NCBI RefSeq assembly: GCF_900114155.1
Contig: NZ_FOSC01000003.1
Span: 124,001-188,000, forward strand
Length of the DNA stretch: 64,000 nt
From: Marinobacter persicus
GTDB lineage: Bacteria; Pseudomonadota; Gammaproteobacteria; Pseudomonadales; Oleiphilaceae
Direction of reading: 5' to 3'
Part shown: in pieces, positions 34,461-43,104 of the stretch
Layout: every line of letters starts with the position of its first letter
How positions within the stretch are numbered: the first letter of the stretch is position 1
The notes under the pieces: generated by a model
What the model saw: the letters and a program-made list of their open reading frames with translations, nothing else
The model's database searches: none
What the model was told of the DNA's origin: nothing
Made by a program: the position numbers and the translations under genes

Positions 34461-37400
34461 GTGAGCAAACCGAAAAACAGGGGGCGGAAAACGCGCCAGC
34501 CGAGTCTCCGGCCCACCGGCCCCGCCACCCTTTGCGCTGGTTTGTATCCGCGTTGGTGGTCTTGTGCTTGTTGGTGGTGCTGGTTTTGGCCGCCGTATGG
34601 GCACTGCTTCGCTCTGACACGGGCACCGCCTGGCTGATCGACCGGATCCCTGGCCTGGAAACAGAGCAGGCTTCCGGTTCATTGTTGGGTGAGTGGCAGG
34701 CTCAACGTATTGAGTGGCGGGGCTATGGCGTGGCTGTGGTGGTGCGGGATCCCGCCGTCGCCTGGTCGCCTGGGTGCCTGTTCCGGAAAAGCCTGTGCCT
34801 GGATCGGCTTCACTCCGGTGCCATCCGTGTCGAGGTGCAGCCATCAACGGAGGAAGCGTCGGCCAGAGCGGACGAGCTGGAGTTGCCAGACATCCACCTG
34901 CCGCTGGAGGTTGTTCTGGCCGACGTACAGTTGGGTGCCCTGACCGTTAATGGCGCACAAGTCTGGGATCGGCTGACAGCCTCTGCCCGCGGCTCCGGTG
35001 CCGACATGACGCTTGAGCGGGCAAGCTACCGGCTTGATGATGTTCAGGTCACCGCCGAAGGCCGGGTAACCATGCGCCGGGATTGGCCGCTGAATGCGGA
35101 TGTTGCGGTTTCGTTACCACCGCCGTCCGGCGAGCATTGGCAAATTAGCGCCAATCTTGCCGGAAGCGTGCGGGATCTGAATGTTTCCGGGCGCAGCAAT
35201 GGTTATCTGAATGCCCGGTTCAGCGGAGCTGTCCGGCCACTTGAACCGTCATTGCCGGTGCGGCTTGAGCTGCAAACACCGGAGTTTCTGGCGGACCCGT
35301 CCCTGCCCGAAACCCTGACTGTCAAGGACGGGCGGGTGTCTGTGCGCGGGGCACTGGCGGATGGTTTCCGTGCCGAATTGAAGGCCCTGTTACCGGGTAC
35401 AACCGGCAACATGGAAGTGTCCGCAAAAGGCCACGTGACAACCGACGGTGTCGATGATGCTGAGCTGAGGCTGACCGGGCCGGAGGATGCGGGTGAACAG
35501 GAACCCGGGCAGCTGGTGGTCGCGGGGGCGGTTTCCTGGGCGGATGGGGTCAGTGCCGATGCAGACCTTAACCTGCAGCGGTTTCCCTGGTATGCGCTCC
35601 TGCCGGACATGGGGGAGCCGCCGGTTGTCCTGGAGCAACTGCGGGGTAGCGCAACCTATGCCAACGGTGATTATAGCGCGAACCTGAACGGCGCATTGCA
35701 AGGGCCCCACGGCCCGGCAGATTTTTCAGCCACGGTGCGGGGCGATCATGAGTTCGTGCGGGTAGAGGATCTCCTGATTACCGCAGGTGACAACCGGATT
35801 GCCGGTAGCGGCGAATACGGTGAGGGCATTCGGGCCGATTTGCAGGTCAGCTTGCCGGACCCGCAGCGCCTGTTGCCCGGTCTTGACGGTGAGCTGTTTG
35901 CCGATTTGCAACTTGAAGGCAGTGTTGGTGATCCCACCGGCCGCCTGTCCCTGCAAGCGGCCGACCTGTCGTGGCGGGATCAGCTGTCTTTGGCCAGCGC
36001 CAACTTGCGGGCCGATCTTGCCAGTGGGTTACGGGTGTCCTCCAGGCTGTCAGCCCAAACGTTGATGGTTGGCGACCAGCAAGTACAGGCGATTGAAGCG
36101 GAGCTGGACGGCAACCGGGCGCAACATCGGCTGACACTGCAGCTGAGTCATCAGGAAGGCACGGCCTCGCTGGATGTGGCTGGCGGCTTTCCTGAACGTG
36201 GCGAGCAGCTTTGGCGGGGCATGCTTGATGACGGCGAACTGGATATCCCGGGCATTGAGCAGACCTGGCGAATGCGGCGCCCGGCCACCCTGGCGATCAG
36301 TGACCAGGGCCAGGTTGACCTGGGTGGCCACTGCTGGGACTGGCAGCAAAGCGCTATTTGCACCCGGGATCAACGCCTGTGGCCTGAGCCGGAACTGGCG
36401 CTGCAAATTGACCAGTTCCCCGCCGCTTCTCTGGCGCTGCTGCTCCCTGACACCGTTCGCTGGGACGCATCGATCGATGCGGAGGTAAACGTGACCATGA
36501 CCCAGGCCGGGCCTGAGGGCAGGATTCGCGTGGATGCGGGTAATGGTGGGTTCGAAGTTCTGGCGGTGGATCAGTGGCACCGCCTGGCGCATCAGCGCCT
36601 GGATCTGATTCTGGATCTTGGTCCTGACCGGGCCGACCTTGCCATTGCCATTGAGGGGCCGAAATTGGGGGTGTTGAGCGCGGACCTGGCGATCGATCCC
36701 ATGGCGGAAAGCCAGCCTGTCGAGGGTCGCTTCAGTCTGAGTGAGCTGGACTTGTCGCTGCTGCAGGGAGTCTTGGGGCTGGAGGACGTGCAGGGTCGGG
36801 TGAATGGCGCCGGGCGCCTGTCCGGGCCTTTGAAGAATCCGGAAGTGTTTGGAGAGCTGGTACTCACCAGGGGCCGTTTCTTCGATCCAACGCTGCCATT
36901 ACCCATGGAGGATGTGGTTGTGGCGTTGCAGTTTGGTGGGCGCCATGCCGATATCAGTGGCCGCTGGCAAAGTAATGACCGCAGCTACGGCCAGCTCGAC
37001 GGGCGCCTTGACTGGGCGGCGGAACCGCAACTGGCTTTGAAGGTCACTGGTGAGCGATTGCCAGTGAGTTACGAACCCTACGCCCATTTGGAAATTGAGC
37101 CGGATCTGGATATCGCCTTCCGAGCCGGTGAGCTTTCGGTGACCGGCGAGGTGGCGGTACCACGAGGTGACATCCGTGTACGTGAGTTGCCGGAATCGGC
37201 GGTTCGGGTTTCCGGGGACGAGATGATTGTCGGTGTTGAGAGGCCGGAGCCCGCGGTGCGCAGCATGCCCATGGACGTCACCCTGGTGGTCGGGCAGGAC
37301 CGTGTTACGTTTGATGCGTTCGGTGTCACCGGCGACCTTGAGGGCACGCTTCGTATTGGCAACAACATGGACACCCGGGGCGTCCTGCAACTGGTGAATG

Positions 37401-37951
37401 GTCAATATCAGGAATTTGGCCAGGACCTGGCGTTGCGCCGGGCGCGCATCCAGTTTATCGGCCCTTTGACTGAGCCCTATCTGGATGTCGAGGCAATCCG
37501 CACCGTCGATACCGTGGTTGCCGGTATCCGTCTGACCGGGCCGGTCAGCGCGCCGGAAACCGAGGTGTTTTCCGAACCACCCATGCCACAAGCCGATGCG
37601 CTGTCGTATCTGGTATTGGGCCGCCCGCCGGGTGCCGGACAGGGCGGCGATGGCCAGCTTGCCACCGCGGCGATCTCGTTGGGCCTCACCCAGGCCAGCA
37701 AAGTGACGCAGGGGCTGGGCAATGAACTGGGGATTCAGGAATTGACGCTGGAAACCGAGGGTTCCGGTGATCAGGCCTCGGTCGTGGCCAGTGGGTACAT
37801 TACCGACGAACTCAGCCTGCGCTATGGCGTCGGCATTTTTGAGCCCATCACCACCGTGGCCCTGCGCTATGAGCTGGGCCGGTATTTTTATCTGGAAGCA
37901 GCCAGTGGACTGGCTGCATCTCTGGATATCTTCTACACGCGGGATTTCTGA
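34457..37951 (+). CDS. tamB: Inner-membrane TamB translocation/assembly protein (AsmA-like, DUF490)
   Basis: The 1164-residue protein has one N-terminal signal anchor (about 28-50: FVSALVVLCLLVVLVLAAVWAL) and a long periplasmic beta-helical region rich in hydrophobic/Gly/Asp repeats. The conserved C-terminal TamB domain follows (SEPPMPQADALSYLVLGRPP; YITDELSLRYGVGIFEP; RYELGRYFYLEAASG). TamB spans the periplasm as a hydrophobic groove, helps outer-membrane protein insertion and is also implicated in phospholipid transport. It starts with GTG, overlapping tamA by 4 nt. It is convergent with the SIMPL gene, with only one base between stops. Confidence 0.93.
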   Translation: MSEQTEKQGAENAPAESPAHRPRHPLRWFVSALVVLCLLVVLVLAAVWALLRSDTGTAWLIDRIPGLETEQASGSLLGEWQAQRIEWRGYGVAVVVRDPAVAWSPGCLFRKSLCLDRLHSGAIRVEVQPSTEEASARADELELPDIHLPLEVVLADVQLGALTVNGAQVWDRLTASARGSGADMTLERASYRLDDVQVTAEGRVTMRRDWPLNADVAVSLPPPSGEHWQISANLAGSVRDLNVSGRSNGYLNARFSGAVRPLEPSLPVRLELQTPEFLADPSLPETLTVKDGRVSVRGALADGFRAELKALLPGTTGNMEVSAKGHVTTDGVDDAELRLTGPEDAGEQEPGQLVVAGAVSWADGVSADADLNLQRFPWYALLPDMGEPPVVLEQLRGSATYANGDYSANLNGALQGPHGPADFSATVRGDHEFVRVEDLLITAGDNRIAGSGEYGEGIRADLQVSLPDPQRLLPGLDGELFADLQLEGSVGDPTGRLSLQAADLSWRDQLSLASANLRADLASGLRVSSRLSAQTLMVGDQQVQAIEAELDGNRAQHRLTLQLSHQEGTASLDVAGGFPERGEQLWRGMLDDGELDIPGIEQTWRMRRPATLAISDQGQVDLGGHCWDWQQSAICTRDQRLWPEPELALQIDQFPAASLALLLPDTVRWDASIDAEVNVTMTQAGPEGRIRVDAGNGGFEVLAVDQWHRLAHQRLDLILDLGPDRADLAIAIEGPKLGVLSADLAIDPMAESQPVEGRFSLSELDLSLLQGVLGLEDVQGRVNGAGRLSGPLKNPEVFGELVLTRGRFFDPTLPLPMEDVVVALQFGGRHADISGRWQSNDRSYGQLDGRLDWAAEPQLALKVTGERLPVSYEPYAHLEIEPDLDIAFRAGELSVTGEVAVPRGDIRVRELPESAVRVSGDEMIVGVERPEPAVRSMPMDVTLVVGQDRVTFDAFGVTGDLEGTLRIGNNMDTRGVLQLVNGQYQEFGQDLALRRARIQFIGPLTEPYLDVEAIRTVDTVVAGIRLTGPVSAPETEVFSEPPMPQADALSYLVLGRPPGAGQGGDGQLATAAISLGLTQASKVTQGLGNELGIQELTLETEGSGDQASVVASGYITDELSLRYGVGIFEPITTVALRYELGRYFYLEAASGLAASLDIFYTRDF

Positions 37952-37952
37952 A

Positions 37953-38645
37953 TCAGTCCAGCTCGAATGTGGCGCTGATGGTGGCGCTTATCTCCCGTGG
38001 TCCGACACTGGTAATCGGGTCGGACGCCTCGGCGGCCTGTGCCCGCATCATGGGCATGGGTCGATGGCTGTTATCCAGGCTGACGGACACCACATCACCG
38101 CAGGTTTGCCCGAACTGTTCGGCGGCAAACGCACAGCGTTTGCGGGCATCCTCGATGGCTTTGGCCAGGGCCTGGTTTTCCAGTTCGTCTTCGTTGGAGT
38201 GGAAAAACTGGTGGGCGCCCAGGTGGTACTGAAGACCAATGGACTGGGCCTTTTCGATCAACGGATTAAGCAGCTCCAGATCACGGATGCTGAAGCTGAC
38301 TGTCTGGCTGGCCACAGCCCGTGTCTCCGGCGATTCGTTGTTGTTCCGGTCGGGCACCGGCCGGCTGTACAGGCTGATGGCTGCATCGCTGTACTCTTCA
38401 AGGTCGTTGCGCCAGGGCCTGATGGCTTCGCGCCACTGCTGCATGGCTTCAGCCACCTTCCTTGAGGCCTGCTCCGGCTCTGCATGTTCGGCACTGGCGG
38501 TGAATTGCAGGCGGGCGCTGTCAGGTGTGTACTGAACCGTTCCTTCAACGGTAAGGCTGAGCTCGCCGGCGGCCACCGTTTGCGGCAAGAGGGTGGCTGA
38601 GGCCAGGCCGGCTGCCATGGCAATGGTTTTCAGAGGCAGGTTCAT
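37953..38645 (-). CDS. SIMPL domain (DUF541) periplasmic protein
   Basis: The 230-residue protein has a signal peptide (MNLPLKTIAMAAGLASATLL, cleavage near VAA-GE), then the SIMPL/DUF541 fold: ELSLTVEGTVQYTPDSARLQF, QTVSFSIRDLELLNPLIEKA, and AIEDARKRCAFAAEQFGQTCGDVVSVSLDN. The start at 38645 has AAGGAA 7 nt upstream; the longer upstream frame would place a non-signal leader before the signal peptide. Its function is unknown in bacteria. Its stop abuts tamB's, and it is close behind the amidotransferase gene on the same strand. Confidence 0.88.
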   Translation of the reverse strand: MNLPLKTIAMAAGLASATLLPQTVAAGELSLTVEGTVQYTPDSARLQFTASAEHAEPEQASRKVAEAMQQWREAIRPWRNDLEEYSDAAISLYSRPVPDRNNNESPETRAVASQTVSFSIRDLELLNPLIEKAQSIGLQYHLGAHQFFHSNEDELENQALAKAIEDARKRCAFAAEQFGQTCGDVVSVSLDNSHRPMPMMRAQAAEASDPITSVGPREISATISATFELD

Positions 38646-38647
38646 GG

Positions 38648-39391
38648 TCACTTTCCTTGCAGGTTGATAGCAGATTGACGCCGCTTCAGGCGTTCGAGCT
38701 TGCGGGCGCGCGCGGCATGGACGAAATGGCTGAAAATCCGCCGATGGCCAGCGTGGTACAGCAGGTACTCCGGATGCCACTGGATCCCCATCAGCCACTG
38801 CTTGCCGGTGTTTTCGATAGCCTGGACAAACAGGTCGTTATCCAGCCCGGTTACCCGTAAATTTCTCCCGAGCCGCTTGATCGCCTGGCTGTGGATGCGG
38901 TTGGCGCCAATCACCGTATGATGCATCAGACGGCCGATCCGGCTGTCGTGTACCAGGTGCACGGTTTGCAGGGGCAGCAGCAATGGCCGGTGGCGGGTTT
39001 TATTGCGCAATGGCGTCACATTCTGGCACAGGGTGCCGCCGTGAAAGACGTTGATGAACTGGGCACCCCGGCAAATGCCCAGTACCGGAATATTGAGTGC
39101 TTCGGCCTGTTGTAACAGGGCGTAATCGGTGCGGTCCCGTTTGGGGTCGTAGCTGGCGGTGACCTGAGGCTCTTGGCCGTAGCGCCCGGGATGAACATGC
39201 GTTCCTCCGGATAACACCAGGCCGTCGAGCAAGGTCACATCAATCTGGCTGCCGGGGCGGATGTAATGGGTACGGGCGCCGTGCAGGCGCAGGCCCAGGT
39301 TGATCAGCCGCTGGGCGGTGCCGAAGCGCCGGGGGCCGCTGATGCCTATGGTCAGGCCGGGGTTTTCCGGGATGTCAGTCAGTTCAGACAT
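38648..39391 (-). CDS. Class I glutamine amidotransferase-like peptidase (gamma-glutamyl hydrolase family, C26)
   Basis: The 247-residue protein has the catalytic triad of this fold: Cys107 in GICRGAQFINV, and His206 and Glu208 in GIQWHPEYL, plus the oxyanion region LVLSGGTHVHPGRYG. It resembles gamma-glutamyl-GABA hydrolases such as PuuD. Its start overlaps the end of the amidoligase gene by 8 nt, so they are translationally coupled. Such pairs of a glutamine-synthetase-like amidoligase and a C26 amidotransferase have been proposed to make and cleave gamma-glutamyl or related amide bonds; the substrate here is unknown. Confidence 0.88.
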   Translation of the reverse strand: MSELTDIPENPGLTIGISGPRRFGTAQRLINLGLRLHGARTHYIRPGSQIDVTLLDGLVLSGGTHVHPGRYGQEPQVTASYDPKRDRTDYALLQQAEALNIPVLGICRGAQFINVFHGGTLCQNVTPLRNKTRHRPLLLPLQTVHLVHDSRIGRLMHHTVIGANRIHSQAIKRLGRNLRVTGLDNDLFVQAIENTGKQWLMGIQWHPEYLLYHAGHRRIFSHFVHAARARKLERLKRRQSAINLQGK

Positions 39392-40385
39392 AGCCTTTCC
39401 GTTCGAGCCATCGGGCAGTGGTTTCCCGCCAGGAGTGGGTCAGGTTGTGGAAGCTGAACGTGCGGGCCTGATGATACAGCTGGCGCAGTTCTTCCAGATG
39501 CTCCGGGCGGTTGGCAATGTCATCTACGATGGTCCAGTCGTTCCAGACCGATGAAAAGTGCCAGTTCCGGTTGCCGATATCGCAATCCGGTAGCCGGTAA
39601 TGCAGGGTTGGCCGGCTTTTGATCCTTGGATCCTTAACGTGGCGTTCAAGCAGGGGCTTGTCCAGATGGGCGAATAGCGGCAGCAGATCCAGGGCCCGGT
39701 TGCGGGTGGGGTTGTGGTGCAGGTAATCGTTCATCAGTTGCTGAAGATCGGGTGTGTAATCTTCGGCCAGCAACAACTGGGCGTACGAACTGCTCCACGG
39801 CTCGATGTAGGGCGTGAATTTGCGGCTGATATCCAGCTGATGATGATGCTTAAGCCAATCATAAAGTGCGGCAAAGGTCTGCAGGTAACTCAGTATGGTG
39901 TTGGTCTTCAAGTCCGGCAGTTCCGGATTCAACTGAAGGCCGAAGGCAAAGTAAATGGCCTCCCGGCTGCCCTGGGCGCCTTCCTTGTGTAACTCATCGA
40001 CCAGGGATTCGATGGCTGGCAATCGGGATAAGGGTAACGGCGGGGCGACGATTTCCAGCGGCACCACTTTTTCCGCCGCCGAGTCGATCATGGTCATGGC
40101 GTGAGTGCCCAGATCACGCAGCGACTGGGGCAACCGGTCATCGTCCAGGTCCAGCTGTTTGATCGGGTCGGCGTCCAGTTCAATGGTGTAGGTGCCATCT
40201 GTGGTTTCGACTTCACTGACATACCGGGAGGCGAGTCTCGCTTCGCCACCCAGCAGCCTGGCGACATGGCCAACCAGGGTGTTGTAGCTCAGCCCGGAGA
40301 GCTCGATCTCCACGCCGACTTTTCGTTCCTCACCATCCCCTGTGTGTGTAACGACGGGCATTCGGCAGCGTTCAGATGCGTTCAT
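39384..40385 (-). CDS. Putative amidoligase (glutamine-synthetase-like fold)
   Basis: The 333-residue protein begins with the amidoligase signature KVGVEIELSGLSYNTLV, then TYTIELDADP and VPLEIVAPPLPLSRL. Acidic residues in these motifs are expected to bind the metals and ATP, as in the GS/COOH-NH2 ligase fold. It has no regulatory domain of true glutamine synthetase and does not look like GlnA. It is coupled to a C26 amidotransferase downstream (8-nt overlap). No clear ribosome site precedes 40385; an internal ATG at 40361 could also serve. The acceptor and substrate are unknown. Confidence 0.82.
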   Translation of the reverse strand: MNASERCRMPVVTHTGDGEERKVGVEIELSGLSYNTLVGHVARLLGGEARLASRYVSEVETTDGTYTIELDADPIKQLDLDDDRLPQSLRDLGTHAMTMIDSAAEKVVPLEIVAPPLPLSRLPAIESLVDELHKEGAQGSREAIYFAFGLQLNPELPDLKTNTILSYLQTFAALYDWLKHHHQLDISRKFTPYIEPWSSSYAQLLLAEDYTPDLQQLMNDYLHHNPTRNRALDLLPLFAHLDKPLLERHVKDPRIKSRPTLHYRLPDCDIGNRNWHFSSVWNDWTIVDDIANRPEHLEELRQLYHQARTFSFHNLTHSWRETTARWLERKGYV

Positions 40386-40490
40386 CAGTGGTATCCGGTG
40401 GAAGTGGTTTAATTACCTTACCATAGCTGTTTTCAGACGATGGCTTTTGGTCATTTTCCCCCTTTCGCGCAATACCGGGGAAGTCCGGGC

Positions 40491-40542
40491 TTTACACTGG
40501 ATAAAACACTGTATATAGTCAGTTTACTGTATATAAAACCAG
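40491..40542 (+). promoter_or_regulatory. lexA promoter with tandem SOS (LexA) boxes
   Basis: TTTACA (40491-40496) and TATAGT (40514-40519), spaced 17 nt, form the promoter. A full LexA box, CTGTATATAAAACCAG (CTG-N10-CAG), lies at 40527-40542. A partial second box starting CTGTATAT at 40509 overlaps the -10. Two boxes at lexA are usual for autorepression. Confidence 0.85.
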
Positions 40543-40565
40543 GAACTGATTTCCGGAGCCGTGTC

Positions 40566-41174
40566 ATGAAGCTGACAGCCAGACAAACCCAGGTACTCGA
40601 CATCATCCGCCGCTATGTCGACGAGACCGGTTACCCGCCCACCCGCGCGGAAATTGCGGCGGAGTTGGGCTTTCGCTCAGCCAACGCGGCGGAGGAGCAC
40701 CTGCGCGCACTGGCCCGCAAGGGAGCCATTGAGATGGTGCCCGGTGCCAGTCGTGGCATCCGTCTGCCGGAAGCCGAGCCAGATCTTGGCCTGCCGGTGG
40801 TGGGGCAGGTGGCGGCCGGCAGCCCGATTCTGGCCCAGGAACACATTGAGGATCATTGCACCCTGCGTCCGGAATTTTTCTCTCCGTCGGCCGACTACCT
40901 GCTGACTGTGCGTGGTATGAGCATGAAAGACATCGGCATCCTGGATGGCGACTTGCTGGCAGTGCATTCGACCCAGGATGTCCAGAATGGCCAGATAGTG
41001 GTCGCCAGAATTGGTGAAGAGGTGACGGTCAAGCGCTTCCGTCGCGAGGGCTCTCGGGTGTGGCTGATTGCCGAGAATGAGGAATTCGACCCCATTGAGG
41101 TGGATCTGACCGAGCAGGAGCTGTTCATTGAAGGCCTGGGGGTGGGGGTTATCCGCCGCTCCGATCTTCACTGA
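40566..41174 (+). CDS. lexA: SOS-response repressor LexA
   Basis: The 202-residue protein has a winged-helix DNA-binding domain (about 1-65: [20 protein letters not shown]) and the self-cleaving S24 domain. The cleavage site is Ala84-Gly85 (VAAGSP), with catalytic Ser119 (VRGMSMKD) and Lys156 (VTVKRF); the numbering matches E. coli LexA exactly. The start at 40566 has CGGAG about 8 nt upstream; the longer frame upstream is not coding. It represses the SOS regulon until RecA-ssDNA promotes cleavage. It heads a lexA-sulA operon. Confidence 0.98.
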   Translation: MKLTARQTQVLDIIRRYVDETGYPPTRAEIAAELGFRSANAAEEHLRALARKGAIEMVPGASRGIRLPEAEPDLGLPVVGQVAAGSPILAQEHIEDHCTLRPEFFSPSADYLLTVRGMSMKDIGILDGDLLAVHSTQDVQNGQIVVARIGEEVTVKRFRREGSRVWLIAENEEFDPIEVDLTEQELFIEGLGVGVIRRSDLH

Positions 41175-41212
41175 ACGCCGGCTTCCGGCATTGAAAAGCA
41201 GGTAGGTGAGTT

Positions 41213-41662
41213 ATGGAACAGTTGAGCTTCAACCAGAACACCGCGTTTAAACCGGCAGTTGCAGCGGCCCCAAAAGCGGTCAATACCCGCTCTCCCAAGC
41301 CTGCCGGCGCCGGTAATGTAACGGAAATCATCCTGCCGGAAGGCCAGGTGGAAAATTTTCAGCTGCTGTTGCCCATGCTGACCCAACTGAATCAGGAAAA
41401 ACGCTGGCTGGCCTGGATTGACCCTCCCCAGGAGCTGGTTGCCAAGTGGCAGACCATGCACGGTATCGTGGCCAGTGAAATTCTGGTGCTGCGTTCTTCG
41501 GCGGATTATTCGGCGCTGCAGCTGGCAGAGCGGGCGCTGGGCGCCGGTACGTGCCATGCGGTAGTGCTGTGGACGGGCAAGCTGGGCAGGAAGGCTTTCG
41601 AATCCCTCCAGAAAGCCTCGGTCAACGGCAGCAGTCATGGGGTCATACTGCGCCAGCGTTAA
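41213..41662 (+). CDS. sulA: SOS cell-division inhibitor SulA-like protein
   Basis: The 149-residue protein has the SulA core: GQVENFQLLLPMLTQLNQEKRWLAWIDPPQ (conserved W-hydrophobic-pattern), and SSADYSALQLAERALGAGTCHAVVLW. SulA binds FtsZ and blocks septation after DNA damage. It lies 38 nt downstream of lexA on the same strand, as in Pseudomonas, so it is expressed with lexA under LexA control. It has good GGTGAG spacing before the ATG. Confidence 0.9.
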   Translation: MEQLSFNQNTAFKPAVAAAPKAVNTRSPKPAGAGNVTEIILPEGQVENFQLLLPMLTQLNQEKRWLAWIDPPQELVAKWQTMHGIVASEILVLRSSADYSALQLAERALGAGTCHAVVLWTGKLGRKAFESLQKASVNGSSHGVILRQR

Positions 41663-41670
41663 TAAAGAAG

Positions 41671-41934
41671 TCAGTGCAGGGTGTGACTGGTATAAGGTTC
41701 GGCGGCCTCGGCTTCCTCTTCCTCCCAGTCGATATCGTGGCTGATGTCGCCCGCTGCTTCAATACCGGCGGCGATCATGGCCTTGGCGATGTTCATGTCG
41801 CGATTGTCCATCATCTCCCGAGCTTCCTCGGAAAATGAAATCCGCACCAGAGGTGCCGACTCGTCATCGTCGGCCCGGCGCAGTGCGTAGTCACCATTGG
41901 CCAGCTGTACAATTTCAAAAAACGATGGAGACAT
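41671..41934 (-). CDS. Conserved small acidic protein of unknown function
   Basis: From the ATG at 41934 (SPSFFEIVQLANGDYALRRAD) the protein has 87 residues with an AAGG site about 8 nt upstream. The C-terminal half is very acidic (DIDWEEEEAEAAE). It contains no known catalytic motif. It is convergent with sulA and follows the DUF6586-like gene; the same lexA-sulA-small gene-DUF6586 order is familiar from Pseudomonas, which supports its being a real gene. Confidence 0.7.
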   Translation of the reverse strand: MSPSFFEIVQLANGDYALRRADDDESAPLVRISFSEEAREMMDNRDMNIAKAMIAAGIEAAGDISHDIDWEEEEAEAAEPYTSHTLH

Positions 41935-41996
41935 TAATAAAACCTTTATCCTGCTTGGATGATGGGTGAATACGTTGGCACAGCTTTCTGCGAGGT

Positions 41997-42491
41997 TTAC
42001 CACTCGCTGTGCTGATCAGCCAGTTCCCTGGAGAAAGCCGCCATGGCACTCCGGGTTTTTTCCAGCGCAGCCGGCGAAAAATCGGCCTCGGGTTCACTGG
42101 CTATGGCAATGACATTCTCTGCAGCCGCCTGTTTCCGGGGGGTGGCCGGTTCCGACAAGGCCTTGTCCAGCTTCGCCAGGTGGTTCCACCAGCTGTTGGG
42201 GTCGGCTGCCAGTTGCTGCAAGGCTTCGACATCGGGCACCGGATACGCAAACAGGGACTCGAGCTCGGAAAGTGACCGGGGCTGTGCCTGTTTGTGCTGA
42301 TGGTAGCGCGCCACCATGACAAGCAGGGCCTGTTGTGCCCGTAACAGCATTTCCGCTGTCGCCTGGGTCATGGCCTGGCTCAATACCGCGGGCGGCTGGT
42401 TGTCCACGGGCACACCGCGCTCCTCCTGGACCAGCAGCACACGGGCCAGATGCAGTTTTTGTGAAACGACCGAATACCACTGAGATGTCAT
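41997..42491 (-). CDS. DUF6586-like protein
   Basis: The 164-residue helical protein starts MTSQWYSVVSQKLHLARVLL and has a central ATAEMLLRAQQALLVMVARYHQHK segment and an Ala/Pro-rich C-terminal half. It has no catalytic motif and no membrane helix. It resembles the small helical gene next to lexA-sulA and topA in Pseudomonas, called DUF6586; the match is from memory and approximate. It lies 62 nt upstream of the small acidic gene on the same strand. Confidence 0.6.
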   Translation of the reverse strand: MTSQWYSVVSQKLHLARVLLVQEERGVPVDNQPPAVLSQAMTQATAEMLLRAQQALLVMVARYHQHKQAQPRSLSELESLFAYPVPDVEALQQLAADPNSWWNHLAKLDKALSEPATPRKQAAAENVIAIASEPEADFSPAALEKTRSAMAAFSRELADQHSEW

Positions 42492-42685
42492 GGTCTGTAC
42501 CTGTCTGTGGACGGCGCCAGTGTATGGAAAGCCCGCTCAGGGCGAACCCGTGATTATATCAACTTAATCCTGCTATTTCTTCCGGCCCGGGGACTTTTCA
42601 GCACCCACTTCAGGTGCTTCTTGTGGGCCGGCCAATCACGTATGATCGATTCGAATACCAAGGCCCAAGCCGCAGGAGAATCATC

Positions 42686-43015
42686 ATGGCCGATACACAA
42701 ACATTGCTTGATCATCTGGACAGCCTCAAAGCCAGTCTTGACGCCGCACTCGCAGACAAAGACTGGGATAAACTGGTAGAGCTGAACAAGCAGATCAAGC
42801 CCTCCATCGAGCCGTTGATGCAGGCACTGGAAAACAACGAGGTGGACCCGGAGGCCGTTCGCCCACGCCTGCAGGCACTGAACGAATTTGTTCAGGCAGC
42901 TGACACGGCGGCGGTGGAAGCCCGGGAAGAGGCCCGCCAGTCGCTGCAGGAAATCAATCAGAACCGCAATGCCGCCAAGGCCTACCAGGGAGTCTCGTCC
43001 GGCCGGTCGAAATAA
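42686..43015 (+). CDS. FliT-like flagellar chaperone (probable)
   Basis: The 109-residue all-helical protein (start MADTQTLLDHLDSLKASLDAAL, CAGGAG upstream) lies directly before fleQ. Its size, helix-hairpin pattern (KDWDKLVELNKQIKPSIEPLM) and place match FliT/FleP-type proteins that precede fleQ in Pseudomonas. FliT proteins chaperone the filament cap FliD. fliD and fliS are not in the window. There are no cysteines and no membrane segment. Confidence 0.6.
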   Translation: MADTQTLLDHLDSLKASLDAALADKDWDKLVELNKQIKPSIEPLMQALENNEVDPEAVRPRLQALNEFVQAADTAAVEAREEARQSLQEINQNRNAAKAYQGVSSGRSK

Positions 43016-43040
43016 CCCCGGGAAAAACAGTGTCATAAAA

Positions 43041-43069
43041 TTGACTCTGGCAGCCCAACAGTCTTAAAT
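43041..43069 (+). promoter_or_regulatory. Sigma-70-like promoter of fleQ
   Basis: TTGACT and TTAAAT are spaced by 17 nt, ending 36 nt before the fleQ ATG. A sigma-70 promoter for the master regulator fits the known hierarchy. Confidence 0.7.
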
Positions 43070-43104
43070 ACGGCTCAAACTCCCCCCGACAGAGAAGTCT
43101 GTGA

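Noticed and set aside
40509..40524. A second full LexA box before lexA
   Set aside because: CTGTATAT is present but the second half lacks CAG at the right spacing, so it is only a partial box.
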